Under the pieces are notes generated by a model. It did not search any database. It was not told where the DNA came from and was given only the letters and a program-made list of their open reading frames with translations. 54,371 bases of DNA. Origin: an uncultured Faecalibacterium sp. GTDB taxonomy: Bacteria > Bacillota > Clostridia > Oscillospirales > Ruminococcaceae. The stretch lies in assembly GCA_934561485.1 (NCBI GenBank), contig CAKTGS010000003.1, forward strand, positions 1 through 54,371, read 5' to 3'. The position numbers were made by a program, and so were the translations under genes. This document shows positions 8,165-16,298 of this stretch, one piece after another. Every line of letters starts with the position of its first letter. The stretch's first letter is position 1.

Positions 8165-9316
8165 TCAGCTCCGGATCTCCATCATCTTTGCCTTCAACTC
8201 GTCCTCGATACGGGTCAGCTCCTGCTCGGCGGCAGCGCGCTTTGCGCGGCCCTCGTTCTGGATCTTGTTCAGCTCGTCCAGGGTCTCGATCAGGCTCTTG
8301 TTGGTCTGCTGCAGGGTCTCGATGTCCACCACGCCGCGCTGGCTCTCCTTGGCGGTCTCGATGGTGCCCAGCTTGAGCGCCTCGGCGTTCTTCTTGAGCA
8401 GGTCGTTGGTCATGTCGGTCACGGCACGCTCGGCCTGCATGGCCTGCTGGCTGTGGGCCAGGCCCAGGGCCAGCACCATCTGGTTCTTCCACAGGGGGAT
8501 GGTGTTCACGATGGTAGACTGGATCTTCTCGGCCATCATGGTGTTGTTGTTCTGCAGCAGGCGGATCTGGGGGCCCATCTGCAGGCTGATGTTGCGGGTC
8601 AGCTCCAGATCGTACAGCTTCTTTTCAAAGCGCTCGCACTGGTCAGCCAGATCGCGGGCGGCCTGGGCATCTTCCGGCAGGCCGGACGCCTTGGCCTTGT
8701 CCATGGCCTGCTGCAGCTCGTGGGCGCGCACATCCGCCAGCTTCTTTTTGCCAGCCAGAATGTACATGCTCAGTTCCTTGAAATAGGCCATGTTCAGCTC
8801 GTACATCTTATCCAGCATGGCAATGTCCTTGAGCAGCTGCACCTGATGGGCTTCCAGCATGGACTGGATGTTTTCCACATTGGTCTCGGCCTTGTTGTAT
8901 TTGGTCTTGAGGGCCTCCAGCTCGTTGCCCTTCTTTTTAAAGAAGCCCAGAATGCCCTTCTGCTGCTCTTCGTTGGCGTCAAAGCTCTTCAGCTCGCCGA
9001 TCAGGCCTGTGATCATATCGCCCACTTCTCCCAGATCCTTGGTGGCCACCTTGGAGAGGGCCGCTTCAGAGAAGTCACCAATCTTCTTCTGGCAGGCCGA
9101 GCCGTACTGCAGCACCTGCTGGCTGTTGGTGATGTCGATCTTTTCTGCAAACTGGTCCACCATGGCCTGCTCTTCCGGGGTCAGGTTCACCTGGGCTTCC
9201 GGAGCAGCGGCCGGTTCCGGCTGCTTTGCGGTTTCTGCCGCAGCCGGGGCAGGGTCCAGCGTCAGGCTGGGAACGGCGGGGGCATCGAGATCAAAGTTGA
9301 ACGTATTGTCTGCCAT
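8165..9316 (-). CDS. Toxic anion resistance (TelA-like) protein
   Basis: This 383-residue, mostly alpha-helical cytoplasmic protein matches the TelA/KlaA family first linked to tellurite resistance and now seen in envelope-stress clusters. Recognisable parts are LKSFDANEEQQKGILGFFKKK, NVENIQSMLEAHQ, the QMGPQIRLLQNNNTMMAEKI stretch and VNTIPLWKNQMVLALGL. The start MADNTF has AAGGAAGG upstream; an in-frame start 18 codons earlier has none. It abuts the lemA-like gene, and an XpaC-like gene precedes it, an arrangement I know from other Firmicutes. Confidence 0.88.
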   Translation of the reverse strand: MADNTFNFDLDAPAVPSLTLDPAPAAAETAKQPEPAAAPEAQVNLTPEEQAMVDQFAEKIDITNSQQVLQYGSACQKKIGDFSEAALSKVATKDLGEVGDMITGLIGELKSFDANEEQQKGILGFFKKKGNELEALKTKYNKAETNVENIQSMLEAHQVQLLKDIAMLDKMYELNMAYFKELSMYILAGKKKLADVRAHELQQAMDKAKASGLPEDAQAARDLADQCERFEKKLYDLELTRNISLQMGPQIRLLQNNNTMMAEKIQSTIVNTIPLWKNQMVLALGLAHSQQAMQAERAVTDMTNDLLKKNAEALKLGTIETAKESQRGVVDIETLQQTNKSLIETLDELNKIQNEGRAKRAAAEQELTRIEDELKAKMMEIRS

Positions 9317-9356
9317 AAGAGATTCCTTCCTTTCCAAATCAACGGTTAGCGTCCTC

Positions 9357-9423
9357 GCCCTCTCCGTCATTGCTCACGCAACGCCGCATTCCCCGCTTTG
9401 TCGCTGATGCGGCCTGAGAGGGC
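9357..9423. repeat. Nested palindrome between the XpaC-like and TelA-like genes
   Basis: Outer arms GCCCTCTC (9357-9364) and GAGAGGGC (9416-9423) enclose inner arms GCCGCAT (9383-9389) and ATGCGGC (9407-9413). A run of T follows on the plus strand. It could be a dispersed palindromic unit or an mRNA processing hairpin within the leftward operon. Confidence 0.5.
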
Positions 9424-9436
9424 GCTTTTTTCATTA

Positions 9437-10063
9437 TCAGTTCAAGCCCTGCCCTTTCAGCATGTTCTGCAGCACGGTCAGGTCTGCCGAGAGGTCCATG
9501 CTCTCGGCAGCATACAGGGCATCCAGCTGGTTTTCAAAGGCGGTGGCAATGGAGACCGCGTTGTGCTCCACCTCGGCTCGGATGGATGCCGCGTTCTCGC
9601 CGCGCACCCCCTGCTTCGCCAGCTTGGCATACTGCTGCAGCACATTCACGGCGTCCGGCAGGTAGTAGTTGGCAAACCGGCGCACCTGCTTGGCCTTGGC
9701 GGGGTTGGCTTCCACCGCTTCCACAATGGAGCGGCCCGCCTTTTCCATGCGGGTCATGGCGGCGGACAGCTGCGGGTCCGGCAGTGCTTCGTTCAGCGCG
9801 TGCAGGGTGTCCAGCTGCTTCTGGATGTCGGTCAGCATGGAATCCACATCCTCCACGCCGGTGTGGAAGGGCACTTCCGTTTCCACCACGCGGGGCGGGC
9901 AGATCCTCTTCGCTGCGCCAAAGGCCACGGCGGCACCGCCCAGCGCCACCAGCAGTGCCCACAGCCGGTAGACCGGCAGCACCGCACACAGCACCACGAA
10001 CACCAGCGCCGCCGCATAAAACGGCAGCACACTGGGCTTCTGGGTGCGGATGATCTTGCTCAT
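9437..10063 (-). CDS. XpaC-like membrane protein
   Basis: This 208-residue protein has two N-terminal membrane segments (about residues 12-45, PFYAAALVFVVLCAVLPVY and ALLVALGGAAVAFG) and a helical cytoplasmic domain with VDSMLTDIQKQLDTLHALN and FANYYLPDAVNVLQQYAKL. These match the XpaC / 5-bromo-4-chloroindolyl-phosphate hydrolysis family, a name that overstates what is known. XpaC and TelA genes are commonly paired, and here XpaC is the first gene of the leftward cluster. The start MSKIIR has GAGGAG eight bases upstream. A weak -10 TATTAT lies at about 10110. Confidence 0.75.
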   Translation of the reverse strand: MSKIIRTQKPSVLPFYAAALVFVVLCAVLPVYRLWALLVALGGAAVAFGAAKRICPPRVVETEVPFHTGVEDVDSMLTDIQKQLDTLHALNEALPDPQLSAAMTRMEKAGRSIVEAVEANPAKAKQVRRFANYYLPDAVNVLQQYAKLAKQGVRGENAASIRAEVEHNAVSIATAFENQLDALYAAESMDLSADLTVLQNMLKGQGLN

Positions 10064-10161
10064 GGTCGTTTCTCCTCTTCCGGGGGAATTTCCCCCTTTG
10101 TTATCCATAATACAGCCCTTTGCAAAAAACGCAAGGGGTTTATGAAGATTTTACAGCCTGG

Positions 10162-10656
10162 TCATGATTTGCCCACGATCCACGGAGCCAGCGCCGCGCC
10201 CCACACCGCCTGCAGTTTGTCCGGGCGGCAGGCCGCGTTGGCAGGGCTGGTGCTGGGCAGCCGGACTGCGGCAATGCCGGACACCGGCTGCAGATACTTT
10301 ATATAGATCTTATAGGCCGCTGCCCCATTGCAGAACACAGCCTGGATGGGTGCTTTCTGCAGCAGGGCGGCAATGTCGTTGGGCACCACGTCTTTGATGG
10401 ACGCATCCGATGCCCCGGTGATGGTGCAGCGTTCCAGGGTGTCCCACAATGCCAGCCCATGGCGCAGGATGATCTGCTTTTTGGCTTCAATGTCCTCCCG
10501 GGCTGGCACCGGCTCCCCGGTGAGGGCAGCCAGCATGGGCCAGAAGCGGTTCTGCGGGTGGCCGTAGTAAAATGCCATTTCCCGGCTTTTGGGGCTGGGC
10601 CAGGTGCCCAGGATCAGCGCCCGGCTCTGCGCGTTGTACACCGGCGCAAAGCTCAT
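10162..10656 (-). CDS. DNA-deoxyinosine (hypoxanthine) glycosylase
   Basis: This 164-residue protein belongs to the uracil-DNA glycosylase superfamily, in the deoxyinosine-specific branch. Key signatures are LILGTWPSPKSRE near the N terminus and YYGHPQNRFW, whose Asn sits at the catalytic position, followed by the C-terminal LPSTSPAN motif. It would excise deaminated adenine (hypoxanthine) from DNA to start base-excision repair. Its start overlaps the stop of the upstream HAD gene by four bases, so the two are translationally coupled. Confidence 0.85.
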   Translation of the reverse strand: MSFAPVYNAQSRALILGTWPSPKSREMAFYYGHPQNRFWPMLAALTGEPVPAREDIEAKKQIILRHGLALWDTLERCTITGASDASIKDVVPNDIAALLQKAPIQAVFCNGAAAYKIYIKYLQPVSGIAAVRLPSTSPANAACRPDKLQAVWGAALAPWIVGKS

Positions 10657-11543
10657 TTCCGTCCCACACTTTCAATGGTGCTCCAGGCAGACCCCAGGTC
10701 CTGGCCGGAAGGCTCTGCACGGGGGCCGTCAAACCACAGTTCTTCGATCAGGGCGGCCACGCCGTCCTCCCGCACATCGCCGATCACACGGTCGGCGGCA
10801 GCTTTGGCTTCTGCGGTGCCATTGTCCATGCAGCAGCCAAGCCCCGCTGCCTTCAGCATTCCCAGGTCGTTGGCGGAGTCGCCCACCGCCACGGCTTCCG
10901 CCAGGGTCAGGCCCATTTTTTCGCACAGATCCGCCAGGCCCACGCCCTTATCAATGCCGCCGCGCACGATGTCGTAATAGCAGTAGCCCTCGGCATTTTT
11001 GGCACCCACCATCATCCAGTGCAGGCCCAGGTGGCCGTATTTTGCGTTGAAGTCCGCCACCCGCTCCGGCGGCATGGCAGCAAAAGCGGCGTGGGGCATG
11101 TCGATCAGATGGCGGTCCTGGTCCTCGCCGTCCAGGCAGTCCAGCCCTTTGCTGTTCATGCGCACAAACCCTGCATGCAGATACTCGTACTCGCAGTAAG
11201 CATAGCAGGCATCCCGGAAGTTGAACTGCAGCGGGTAGTTGTAATCTTCGCAGAAGTCCACCAGCGCATACATTTCCTCATTGGTCAGCGGATGCTCGGC
11301 CACAATGGCACCGTTCCGGTCGGTGACGCAGGCCCCGTTGCAGGTAATGGCATAGTCGAACCGGATGCCGCCCAGCTGGCCTTTCAGGCTGATGCAGGGG
11401 TAGGCGCGGCCGGTGCTGAGCACGAACTTGCCCCCGGCGGCCTGCAGCTTTTTTACCGCCTTTACCACCGCCGGGCGGGGCTGACCCTCGCCAAACGGCA
11501 CCAGCGTATTGTCGTAATCGCTTGCCAGAATCTTGTATTGCAT
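10653..11543 (-). CDS. Cof-type HAD hydrolase
   Basis: This 296-residue protein is a class IIB HAD phosphatase. Motif I is SDYDNT with D9 as nucleophile and D11 as acid/base, the Thr/Ser motif is FVLSTGR, and the metal-binding motif IV is GDSANDLGMLKAAG. A cap domain lies between. Substrates in this family are sugar phosphates, FMN or similar; none can be assigned from sequence. The upstream minus-strand region has an extended -10 (TGGTATACT, complement of 11578-11586). It forms an operon with the DNA glycosylase. Confidence 0.9.
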   Translation of the reverse strand: MQYKILASDYDNTLVPFGEGQPRPAVVKAVKKLQAAGGKFVLSTGRAYPCISLKGQLGGIRFDYAITCNGACVTDRNGAIVAEHPLTNEEMYALVDFCEDYNYPLQFNFRDACYAYCEYEYLHAGFVRMNSKGLDCLDGEDQDRHLIDMPHAAFAAMPPERVADFNAKYGHLGLHWMMVGAKNAEGYCYYDIVRGGIDKGVGLADLCEKMGLTLAEAVAVGDSANDLGMLKAAGLGCCMDNGTAEAKAAADRVIGDVREDGVAALIEELWFDGPRAEPSGQDLGSAWSTIESVGRK

Positions 11544-11690
11544 CTTCTTCTCCCCTGTAACTCGGATTTTTTACCAGTATACCATATTTCAAAGGGCTGT
11601 GGGAATTTTTTTGCAAAAAGAACGCGCCCTTTCCCCTTTGAAAGAACGGATGCGTCAGCACCTGAGAGGGCGCACCCGTTACGCAAAAAA

Positions 11691-11716
11691 GCCGCCCCGG
11701 GAAACTCCGGAGCGGC
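11691..11716 (-). terminator. Terminator of the metal permease gene
   Basis: The minus strand reads GCCGCTCCGGAG, TTT, CCCGGGGCGGC then a run of six T, shortly after the permease stop. Confidence 0.85.
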
Positions 11717-11734
11717 TCACGCAGCCATTTTTTA

Positions 11735-12622
11735 TCAGGCAAACACCGCCACGACTACCTGCATTGCCACGCCCACAAAGGCACCGGCGGCCCAGGTCAG
11801 GCCGGTGATGAACAGGTTCTGCTTCCAGGAAGGGTTGGTGCGCCACAGCACGGCCAGGCCCACACCGGCACCGGTGCACAGGCCCGCCACCAGGCTGGAA
11901 AAGCGCAGTGCACCTTCCACATACAGCTGGGTCAGCAGCACGCTGGCGGCGCAGTTGGGGATCAGGCCCACCAGGGCGGCCACCACCGGCTGGAAGAAGC
12001 CCATGCCGCCTAGCACCTCGGCGAATACGTCCTCGCCCACACCTTCCACGATCAGGCCGAACACCAGGCTGAACGCAAAGATGAACACAAAGATCTCCAA
12101 TGTGTGGCGCAGGGCAGCCTTCCAGATGGGAGCCGGCTTGCCCTCTTCATCGCTGTGTTCCTCGTGGCAGTCTACCTCGTCCGCATGGCCGGTGTAGCCG
12201 CCCCGCAGGCTTTTGGGCAGAACCCCCCGCAGCACAAAATCCAGCACAAAGCCCACCACAATGGCATATACCACCTTGATGACCATGAGCAGCACCAGCT
12301 TGTTCCAGTAGGCCGGCATGGACACCAGCAGCGGAATGGCCTCATCGCTGGTGGCCAGCAGCACCGCCATCAGGGTGCCCAGAGTGATGACCCGGGAGGA
12401 GTAGAAGTTGGCTGCAATGGCCGAGAAACCGCACTGCGGCACACAGCCCAGCAGTGCCCCCGGCACCGCGCCCCAGCGCCCGCCCCCGGCCAGCAGGGTC
12501 TCGATGCGCTCGCCGTGGCGGGTCTCGATGTATTCGATCAGCAGATAAGCCAGAAAGAGGAAGGGCAGCATCTTGACGGTATCCACCGCGCTCTCGCCCA
12601 AAACGTCCAAAAACAGTTCCAT
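11735..12622 (-). CDS. Putative 10-TM heavy-metal (manganese/arsenic-type) permease
   Basis: This 295-residue polytopic membrane protein resembles the ArsP_2 / putative manganese transporter family. The repeated motifs LLGCVPQCGFSAIAANFYSS (first half) and LVGLIPNCAASVLLTQLYVE (second half) show the internal duplication expected of the family, and a His/Glu/Asp-rich loop (GHADEVDCHEEHSDEEGK) between the halves could bind metal. The start MELFLDVL has GGAG seven bases upstream; longer in-frame starts lack one. The promoter carries two inverted repeats of Fur-family style. Substrate is inferred only from family and context. Confidence 0.8.
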   Translation of the reverse strand: MELFLDVLGESAVDTVKMLPFLFLAYLLIEYIETRHGERIETLLAGGGRWGAVPGALLGCVPQCGFSAIAANFYSSRVITLGTLMAVLLATSDEAIPLLVSMPAYWNKLVLLMVIKVVYAIVVGFVLDFVLRGVLPKSLRGGYTGHADEVDCHEEHSDEEGKPAPIWKAALRHTLEIFVFIFAFSLVFGLIVEGVGEDVFAEVLGGMGFFQPVVAALVGLIPNCAASVLLTQLYVEGALRFSSLVAGLCTGAGVGLAVLWRTNPSWKQNLFITGLTWAAGAFVGVAMQVVVAVFA

Positions 12623-12665
12623 ATACGCTCCAAAAACCGCTTTGTGCGGCTTCATTTCAACAAAT

Positions 12666-12680
12666 TGCAATCAGTTTGCA
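12666..12680. promoter_or_regulatory. Fur-family-like operator, downstream copy
   Basis: TGCAA-TCAGT-TTGCA, an inverted repeat just downstream of the predicted start of transcription of the metal permease. It matches the tTGCaa-N5-ttGCAA form described for Fur-family nickel/metal regulators in Actinobacteria. Confidence 0.5.
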
Positions 12681-12696
12681 TTTTCGTGCAGGAATG

Positions 12697-12725
12697 ATTA
12701 TACACGAACGGTGCCCCGAATGCAA
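12697..12725 (-). promoter_or_regulatory. Promoter of the metal permease
   Basis: Minus-strand TTGCAT (complement of 12720-12725), 17-base spacer and perfect TATAAT (complement of 12697-12702). Confidence 0.75.
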
Positions 12726-12733
12726 CCCCAAAA

Positions 12734-12748
12734 TGCAAATAAGTTGCA
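12734..12748. promoter_or_regulatory. Fur-family-like operator, upstream copy
   Basis: TGCAA-ATAAG-TTGCA, the second copy of the same inverted repeat, just upstream of the -35 box of the metal permease promoter. Together the two copies bracket the promoter. Confidence 0.5.
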
Positions 12749-12771
12749 AATTTTATTTCTGCGCACAAAAA

Positions 12772-12804
12772 GGCCGCCGCAAAGCACCCGGCTCTGCGGC
12801 GGCC
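12772..12804 (-). terminator. Terminator of the Bax-inhibitor-1-like gene
   Basis: Minus strand GGCCGCCGCA...TGCGGCGGCC followed by TTTTTG. Confidence 0.85.
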
Positions 12805-12823
12805 CGAAGATTTTTAAAAACGA

Positions 12824-13531
12824 TCAATTGCGGCGGCTGCGGCTGTTCATGCCCAGCAGGCGCACCACATACAGGAAGATGTTGATGAAGTCCAGATACA
12901 GCGTCAGGGCACCGTAAATGGAAGCCTTTTCAGCCAGCTCGCTGTCCCCTGCATAGTAGGAGTACATCTGGCTCAGTTTCTGGGTATCGTAGGCGGTCAG
13001 CAGCATGAACACCACCAGGCCGATGCCGCTGTACAGCACCGTGGTGCCAAAGCCCATGCCGAAGAACATGCCCACCACACCGGTGATCAGCAGAGCCACC
13101 AGGCCCATCATCAGCTTGGGGCCCCAGCCGGAAAGATCCCTGTGGGTGGTGGTGCCGTAGGCGGCCATCAGGCCGAAGTACACGGCAGTGGCCAGGAAGG
13201 CCAGCACCAGGGTGCCCACCGAGAACGCAATGAAGTAATAGCTCAGTACCATGCCGTTGAGCAGTGCATAGCCCAGGAACACGGCACGAGCCGCGCCCAC
13301 CGACATGTTCTGCACGCGGGAGCTGAGCACAAACACCAGCGCCAGCTCGGCAATGGTAAACAGCAGATACAGCGAGTTGACCACATACAGCAGCGGGGTG
13401 GCGGCGGTAATAAAGGCCGCCGCAAAGGTCACCAGCAGGCCGCAGGCCATCCAGCGGTAAGTGCGGGTCATATAATCAGCCGAAGTCATGGCAGGCTCGG
13501 TATAACCGCGATCGTAGTTGTTGTAATCCAT
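12824..13531 (-). CDS. Bax inhibitor-1 / YccA family membrane protein
   Basis: This 235-residue protein has seven predicted membrane helices beginning near residue 27 (WMACGLLVTFAAAFITAAT) and ending in the family's C-terminal region (ASIYGALTLYLDFINIFLYVV). The AYDTQKL segment is typical of BI-1/YccA proteins, which form pH-sensitive calcium leak channels in studied members; the role in this organism is unknown. A strong GGAGGAGATCCACG precedes the ATG. It is monocistronic, divergent from hemW. Confidence 0.9.
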   Translation of the reverse strand: MDYNNYDRGYTEPAMTSADYMTRTYRWMACGLLVTFAAAFITAATPLLYVVNSLYLLFTIAELALVFVLSSRVQNMSVGAARAVFLGYALLNGMVLSYYFIAFSVGTLVLAFLATAVYFGLMAAYGTTTHRDLSGWGPKLMMGLVALLITGVVGMFFGMGFGTTVLYSGIGLVVFMLLTAYDTQKLSQMYSYYAGDSELAEKASIYGALTLYLDFINIFLYVVRLLGMNSRSRRN

Positions 13532-13591
13532 CGTGGATCTCCTCCATTCTCATTCCACCGGAGCGATGCGGACCATGGAAATCAATTTTCC

Positions 13592-13622
13592 GAATGAAGG
13601 CTTCCCCCGGTCGGGGGAAGCT
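13592..13622. repeat. Short palindrome related to the ilvN-ilvC repeat
   Basis: GGCTTCCCCCGGTCGGGGGAAG, one arm pair of the kind seen at 231-375. It is probably a truncated dispersed repeat. Confidence 0.6.
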
Positions 13623-13659
13623 GCAAAAATCAATTTCCGTGGGTGCAGGCTTCTCAGCC

Positions 13660-13688
13660 TTGCTCCGGTCTACGGAATATAGTATACT
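13660..13688 (+). promoter_or_regulatory. Promoter of hemW
   Basis: TTGCTC and TATACT separated by 17 bases, 41 bases upstream of the hemW start. Confidence 0.65.
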
Positions 13689-13729
13689 GCATAGAAATGA
13701 ACGTTTCATGAAAAAGGCTGTGATTTTGT

Positions 13730-14812
13730 ATGTCTCTCGGACTTTATCTGCACATTCCCTACTGTTTTTCCAAATGCCGGTACTGCGATTTCTATTCTCA
13801 CCCCGGGGAGCGGGGCGTGCCGGACGCCTATGTGGACGCTCTTCTGCGGGAGCTGCACCGCTTTGCGCCGGACAGTCCCCTGCGGCCGGACACGGTATAT
13901 TTCGGCGGCGGCACCCCCAGCCTGCTCACCCCGCAGCAGGCAGAGCGGCTGATCCGGGCCGCCGCCCCGGTACCCGGGGCCGAGATCACGCTGGAAGCCA
14001 ACCCCGAAACCGTGGACGAAGCCAGTCTGGCCGGGTGCCGTGCAGCGGGGGTGAACCGTATTTCCTTCGGGGTGCAGTCCGCCCGGGACAGCCAGCTGCG
14101 CACCCTGGGCCGCCCCCACAATGCCAAGCAGGCGCGCCTGGCCTTTGCTGCCGCCCGCCGCGCCGGGTTTGAAAACATCAGCGGCGACATCATGCTGGCC
14201 CTGCCCCATTATACGCAGGCCGAGTTTGACGAGACGCTGGAGCTGATCGAGGCCGGAGGTGCCGTGCACATCTCGGCCTACCTGTTGAAGATCGAGCCGG
14301 ATTCTGCCTTTGGCAAACACCCGCCGGAGGGCCTGCCCACTGGCGATGAAGCCGCCGATTTTTACCTGTACGCCGTAGAGCAGCTGGAGCACCACGGCTA
14401 CCGGCAGTACGAGATCTCCAACTTTGCCAGACCCGGCTATGAAGGAAAGCACAACCTGATCTACTGGGACTGCGGCGATTACCTGGGCCTTGGCCCGGCA
14501 GCGCACTCCTGCATGGGCGGTAAGCGGTTCTATTACCCCGCCGACACCGCGGCCTTTCTGCAGGATGCCGCCGCCCCGGTCATAGACGGCAGCTGCGGAG
14601 CCGAGGATTATCTCATTTTGCAGCTGCGCCTGCGCAAAGGGCTGGACCTGGCCCGGTACAAGGCACTGTACGGCAAGCAGTTTTCCACCGCGCAGCGGGC
14701 CTTTGTGCAAAACTGCGTGAAAAGCGGTTATGCTTCCTTTGACGGACAGACCCTTGCCCTGACCCCCGCCGGGCTGATCGTGCAAAACAGCATTCTGGCC
14801 GAGCTGCTGTAA
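13730..14812 (+). CDS. hemW: Radical SAM heme chaperone HemW (coproporphyrinogen dehydrogenase-like)
   Basis: This 360-residue radical SAM protein begins LYLHIPYCFSKCRYCDF, with the 4Fe-4S cluster cysteines C12, C16 and C19. The SAM-binding GGGTPS motif follows, then LEANPET and FGVQS segments typical of HemW. HemW inserts heme into respiratory enzymes; it resembles oxygen-independent coproporphyrinogen dehydrogenase HemN but lacks that enzyme's activity in tested cases. The C-terminal HemN_C domain is present (EDYLILQLRLRKGLDL onward). Which heme target exists in this fermentative organism is unclear. Confidence 0.9.
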   Translation: MSLGLYLHIPYCFSKCRYCDFYSHPGERGVPDAYVDALLRELHRFAPDSPLRPDTVYFGGGTPSLLTPQQAERLIRAAAPVPGAEITLEANPETVDEASLAGCRAAGVNRISFGVQSARDSQLRTLGRPHNAKQARLAFAAARRAGFENISGDIMLALPHYTQAEFDETLELIEAGGAVHISAYLLKIEPDSAFGKHPPEGLPTGDEAADFYLYAVEQLEHHGYRQYEISNFARPGYEGKHNLIYWDCGDYLGLGPAAHSCMGGKRFYYPADTAAFLQDAAAPVIDGSCGAEDYLILQLRLRKGLDLARYKALYGKQFSTAQRAFVQNCVKSGYASFDGQTLALTPAGLIVQNSILAELL

Positions 14813-14856
14813 AGTCAACATCGGGCTGCATACCGAGAGCTTTCCCCCGTCCTGCC

Positions 14857-15429
14857 TCACTCTGCCAGCCGGATCACCGGCCAGCCCAGGGCTTCAATGG
14901 CGGCGCGGTCGTGGGTAGCCAGCAGCACCGGGCGGTTCCCGCAGCGCTCCTTCAGCAGGCAGGCCGCCTTGTCCAAAGTGTCCGGGTCCATGCCGGTAAA
15001 CGGTTCGTCCAGCAGCAGGGTATCGCTGGGTGCCCACAGCGCCCGCAGCAGGGCGGTACGGCGCTTCTGCCCGCCGCTGAGCCGGCGTGCCGGCAGGCTG
15101 CAGGCGGTCTCGTCCATGCCAAGCCGCAAAAAATCCTGCAGGACCTGCGCCCGGCAGTCCGCTTCCCGGCCCGGCAGCACCAGGCAGACGTTCTGCACCG
15201 CCGTCAGCTGCGGGCAGAGCCGGTCCTCCTGGAACACCGCCCCGATGCGGCCCGCTCCCTGCACAGCGCCGCCGTCCGGCATTTCCAGTCCCATAAGGAT
15301 GCGCAGCAGGGTGGTTTTGCCCCACCCGCTGGGTGCCCACAGCACCGCCGGGCCGTCCACCTGCAGGTTCAGGTCCCGGAACAGCAGGTGCCCGCCAAAG
15401 CTCTTCTGCAGATGTTCGATCTTCAGCAC
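14857..15429 (-). CDS. ABC transporter ATP-binding protein (SsuB/NrtD type)
   Basis: This 190-residue ATPase is short for the nitrate/sulfonate/thiamine-precursor importer class, but complete: Walker A APSGWGKTT, the signature LSGGQKRR, Walker B TLLLDEPFTG and the switch His in LLATHDR. Some residues between Walker A and the signature are missing compared with 240-250-residue relatives. Translation starts at a GTG (15427-15429) with AGGAGG five bases upstream; the start overlaps the permease stop by seven bases, so the two are coupled. No substrate-binding protein gene is adjacent. Confidence 0.88.
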   Translation of the reverse strand: MLKIEHLQKSFGGHLLFRDLNLQVDGPAVLWAPSGWGKTTLLRILMGLEMPDGGAVQGAGRIGAVFQEDRLCPQLTAVQNVCLVLPGREADCRAQVLQDFLRLGMDETACSLPARRLSGGQKRRTALLRALWAPSDTLLLDEPFTGMDPDTLDKAACLLKERCGNRPVLLATHDRAAIEALGWPVIRLAE

Positions 15430-16193
15430 ACGGCATCCTCCTCTCCCAGCAGCGCAGCGCTCAGCCGGTCCAGCAGCAGCAGGAACAGCTTTTCAAAAGC
15501 GGCGCTGAGCACGATGATGACAAAGGTCCAGGCGAACAGCTCCCCGGTGGACAAGGTGATCTTGGCACGGTACAGCGCATCGCCGATGCTGCCGTTGGGC
15601 AGGCCGATGACCTCAGCCGCCACACCGCTTTTCCAGCAGATGCCCAGCGCCGTACTGCACCCCTGCCGGAAGGCCGGCAGCACCGCCGGCAGCCATACCG
15701 CCCGCAGCCTGCGGCCCAATGGCAGGCGGAACACCTTTGCCATTTCCAGCAGCTGCGGGTCCGCTGCGCGGATGCCGGTGCGCACTGCCCCGTACAATAC
15801 CGGCAGCACCATCAAAAAGCTGATGAGCACCGAAAGGGACGCTCCCCGCACCCACACCAGGGCCAGAATGATAAAGCTTGCCACCGGCGTAGCCTTGACC
15901 AGCTGCATCACCGGGGCCAGCAGGGCTTCGGCGGCGGGCAGTACCTCGGCCAGCACCGCCAGCACAATGCTGCACCCCGCCCCCAGCCCGAACCCCAGCA
16001 GGATGCGCCCGGAGCTGAACCCCACCCGGTGCCAGAAATCAGCCTGGGGCAGCAGCTGCACCAGCGTGCGCAGCGCCTGCACCGGAGACACCAAAAACAC
16101 TTCCTGCCCGATGGCGGCGGCAGCGCACTGCCACACCGCCAGCCAGAACAGAACGGCCCCGATCTTCTGCAATTGTTTGTTGTTGTGTTTCAT
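15423..16193 (-). CDS. ABC transporter permease (SsuC/ThiX-like)
   Basis: This 256-residue permease has about six membrane helices and the cytoplasmic EAA loop seen as EMAKVFRLPLGRRLRAVWLPAVL, which docks with the ATPase. An extended in-frame reading would overlap the deformylase-like gene and is rejected; the start MKHNNKQ follows AGGGGAT. The proximity of the divergent thiamine operon makes a thiamine-precursor substrate possible, but the family also carries sulfonates and nitrate, and no binding protein is present to decide. Confidence 0.85.
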   Translation of the reverse strand: MKHNNKQLQKIGAVLFWLAVWQCAAAAIGQEVFLVSPVQALRTLVQLLPQADFWHRVGFSSGRILLGFGLGAGCSIVLAVLAEVLPAAEALLAPVMQLVKATPVASFIILALVWVRGASLSVLISFLMVLPVLYGAVRTGIRAADPQLLEMAKVFRLPLGRRLRAVWLPAVLPAFRQGCSTALGICWKSGVAAEVIGLPNGSIGDALYRAKITLSTGELFAWTFVIIVLSAAFEKLFLLLLDRLSAALLGEEDAVC

Positions 16194-16227
16194 CTGTGCG
16201 ATCCCCTGCTGCTTTTTCTTGTGTTTC

Positions 16228-16256
16228 AGTATACCATACCCCCGCCCAAAGGCCAA
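16228..16256 (-). promoter_or_regulatory. Promoter of the ABC transporter pair
   Basis: Minus-strand TTGGCC (complement of 16251-16256), 17-base spacer and TATACT (complement of 16228-16233) preceded by TGG, an extended -10. Confidence 0.65.
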
Positions 16257-16298
16257 TGACCGCAGTAACATTTCCCACGATCTGAACGAGGTATTTTT

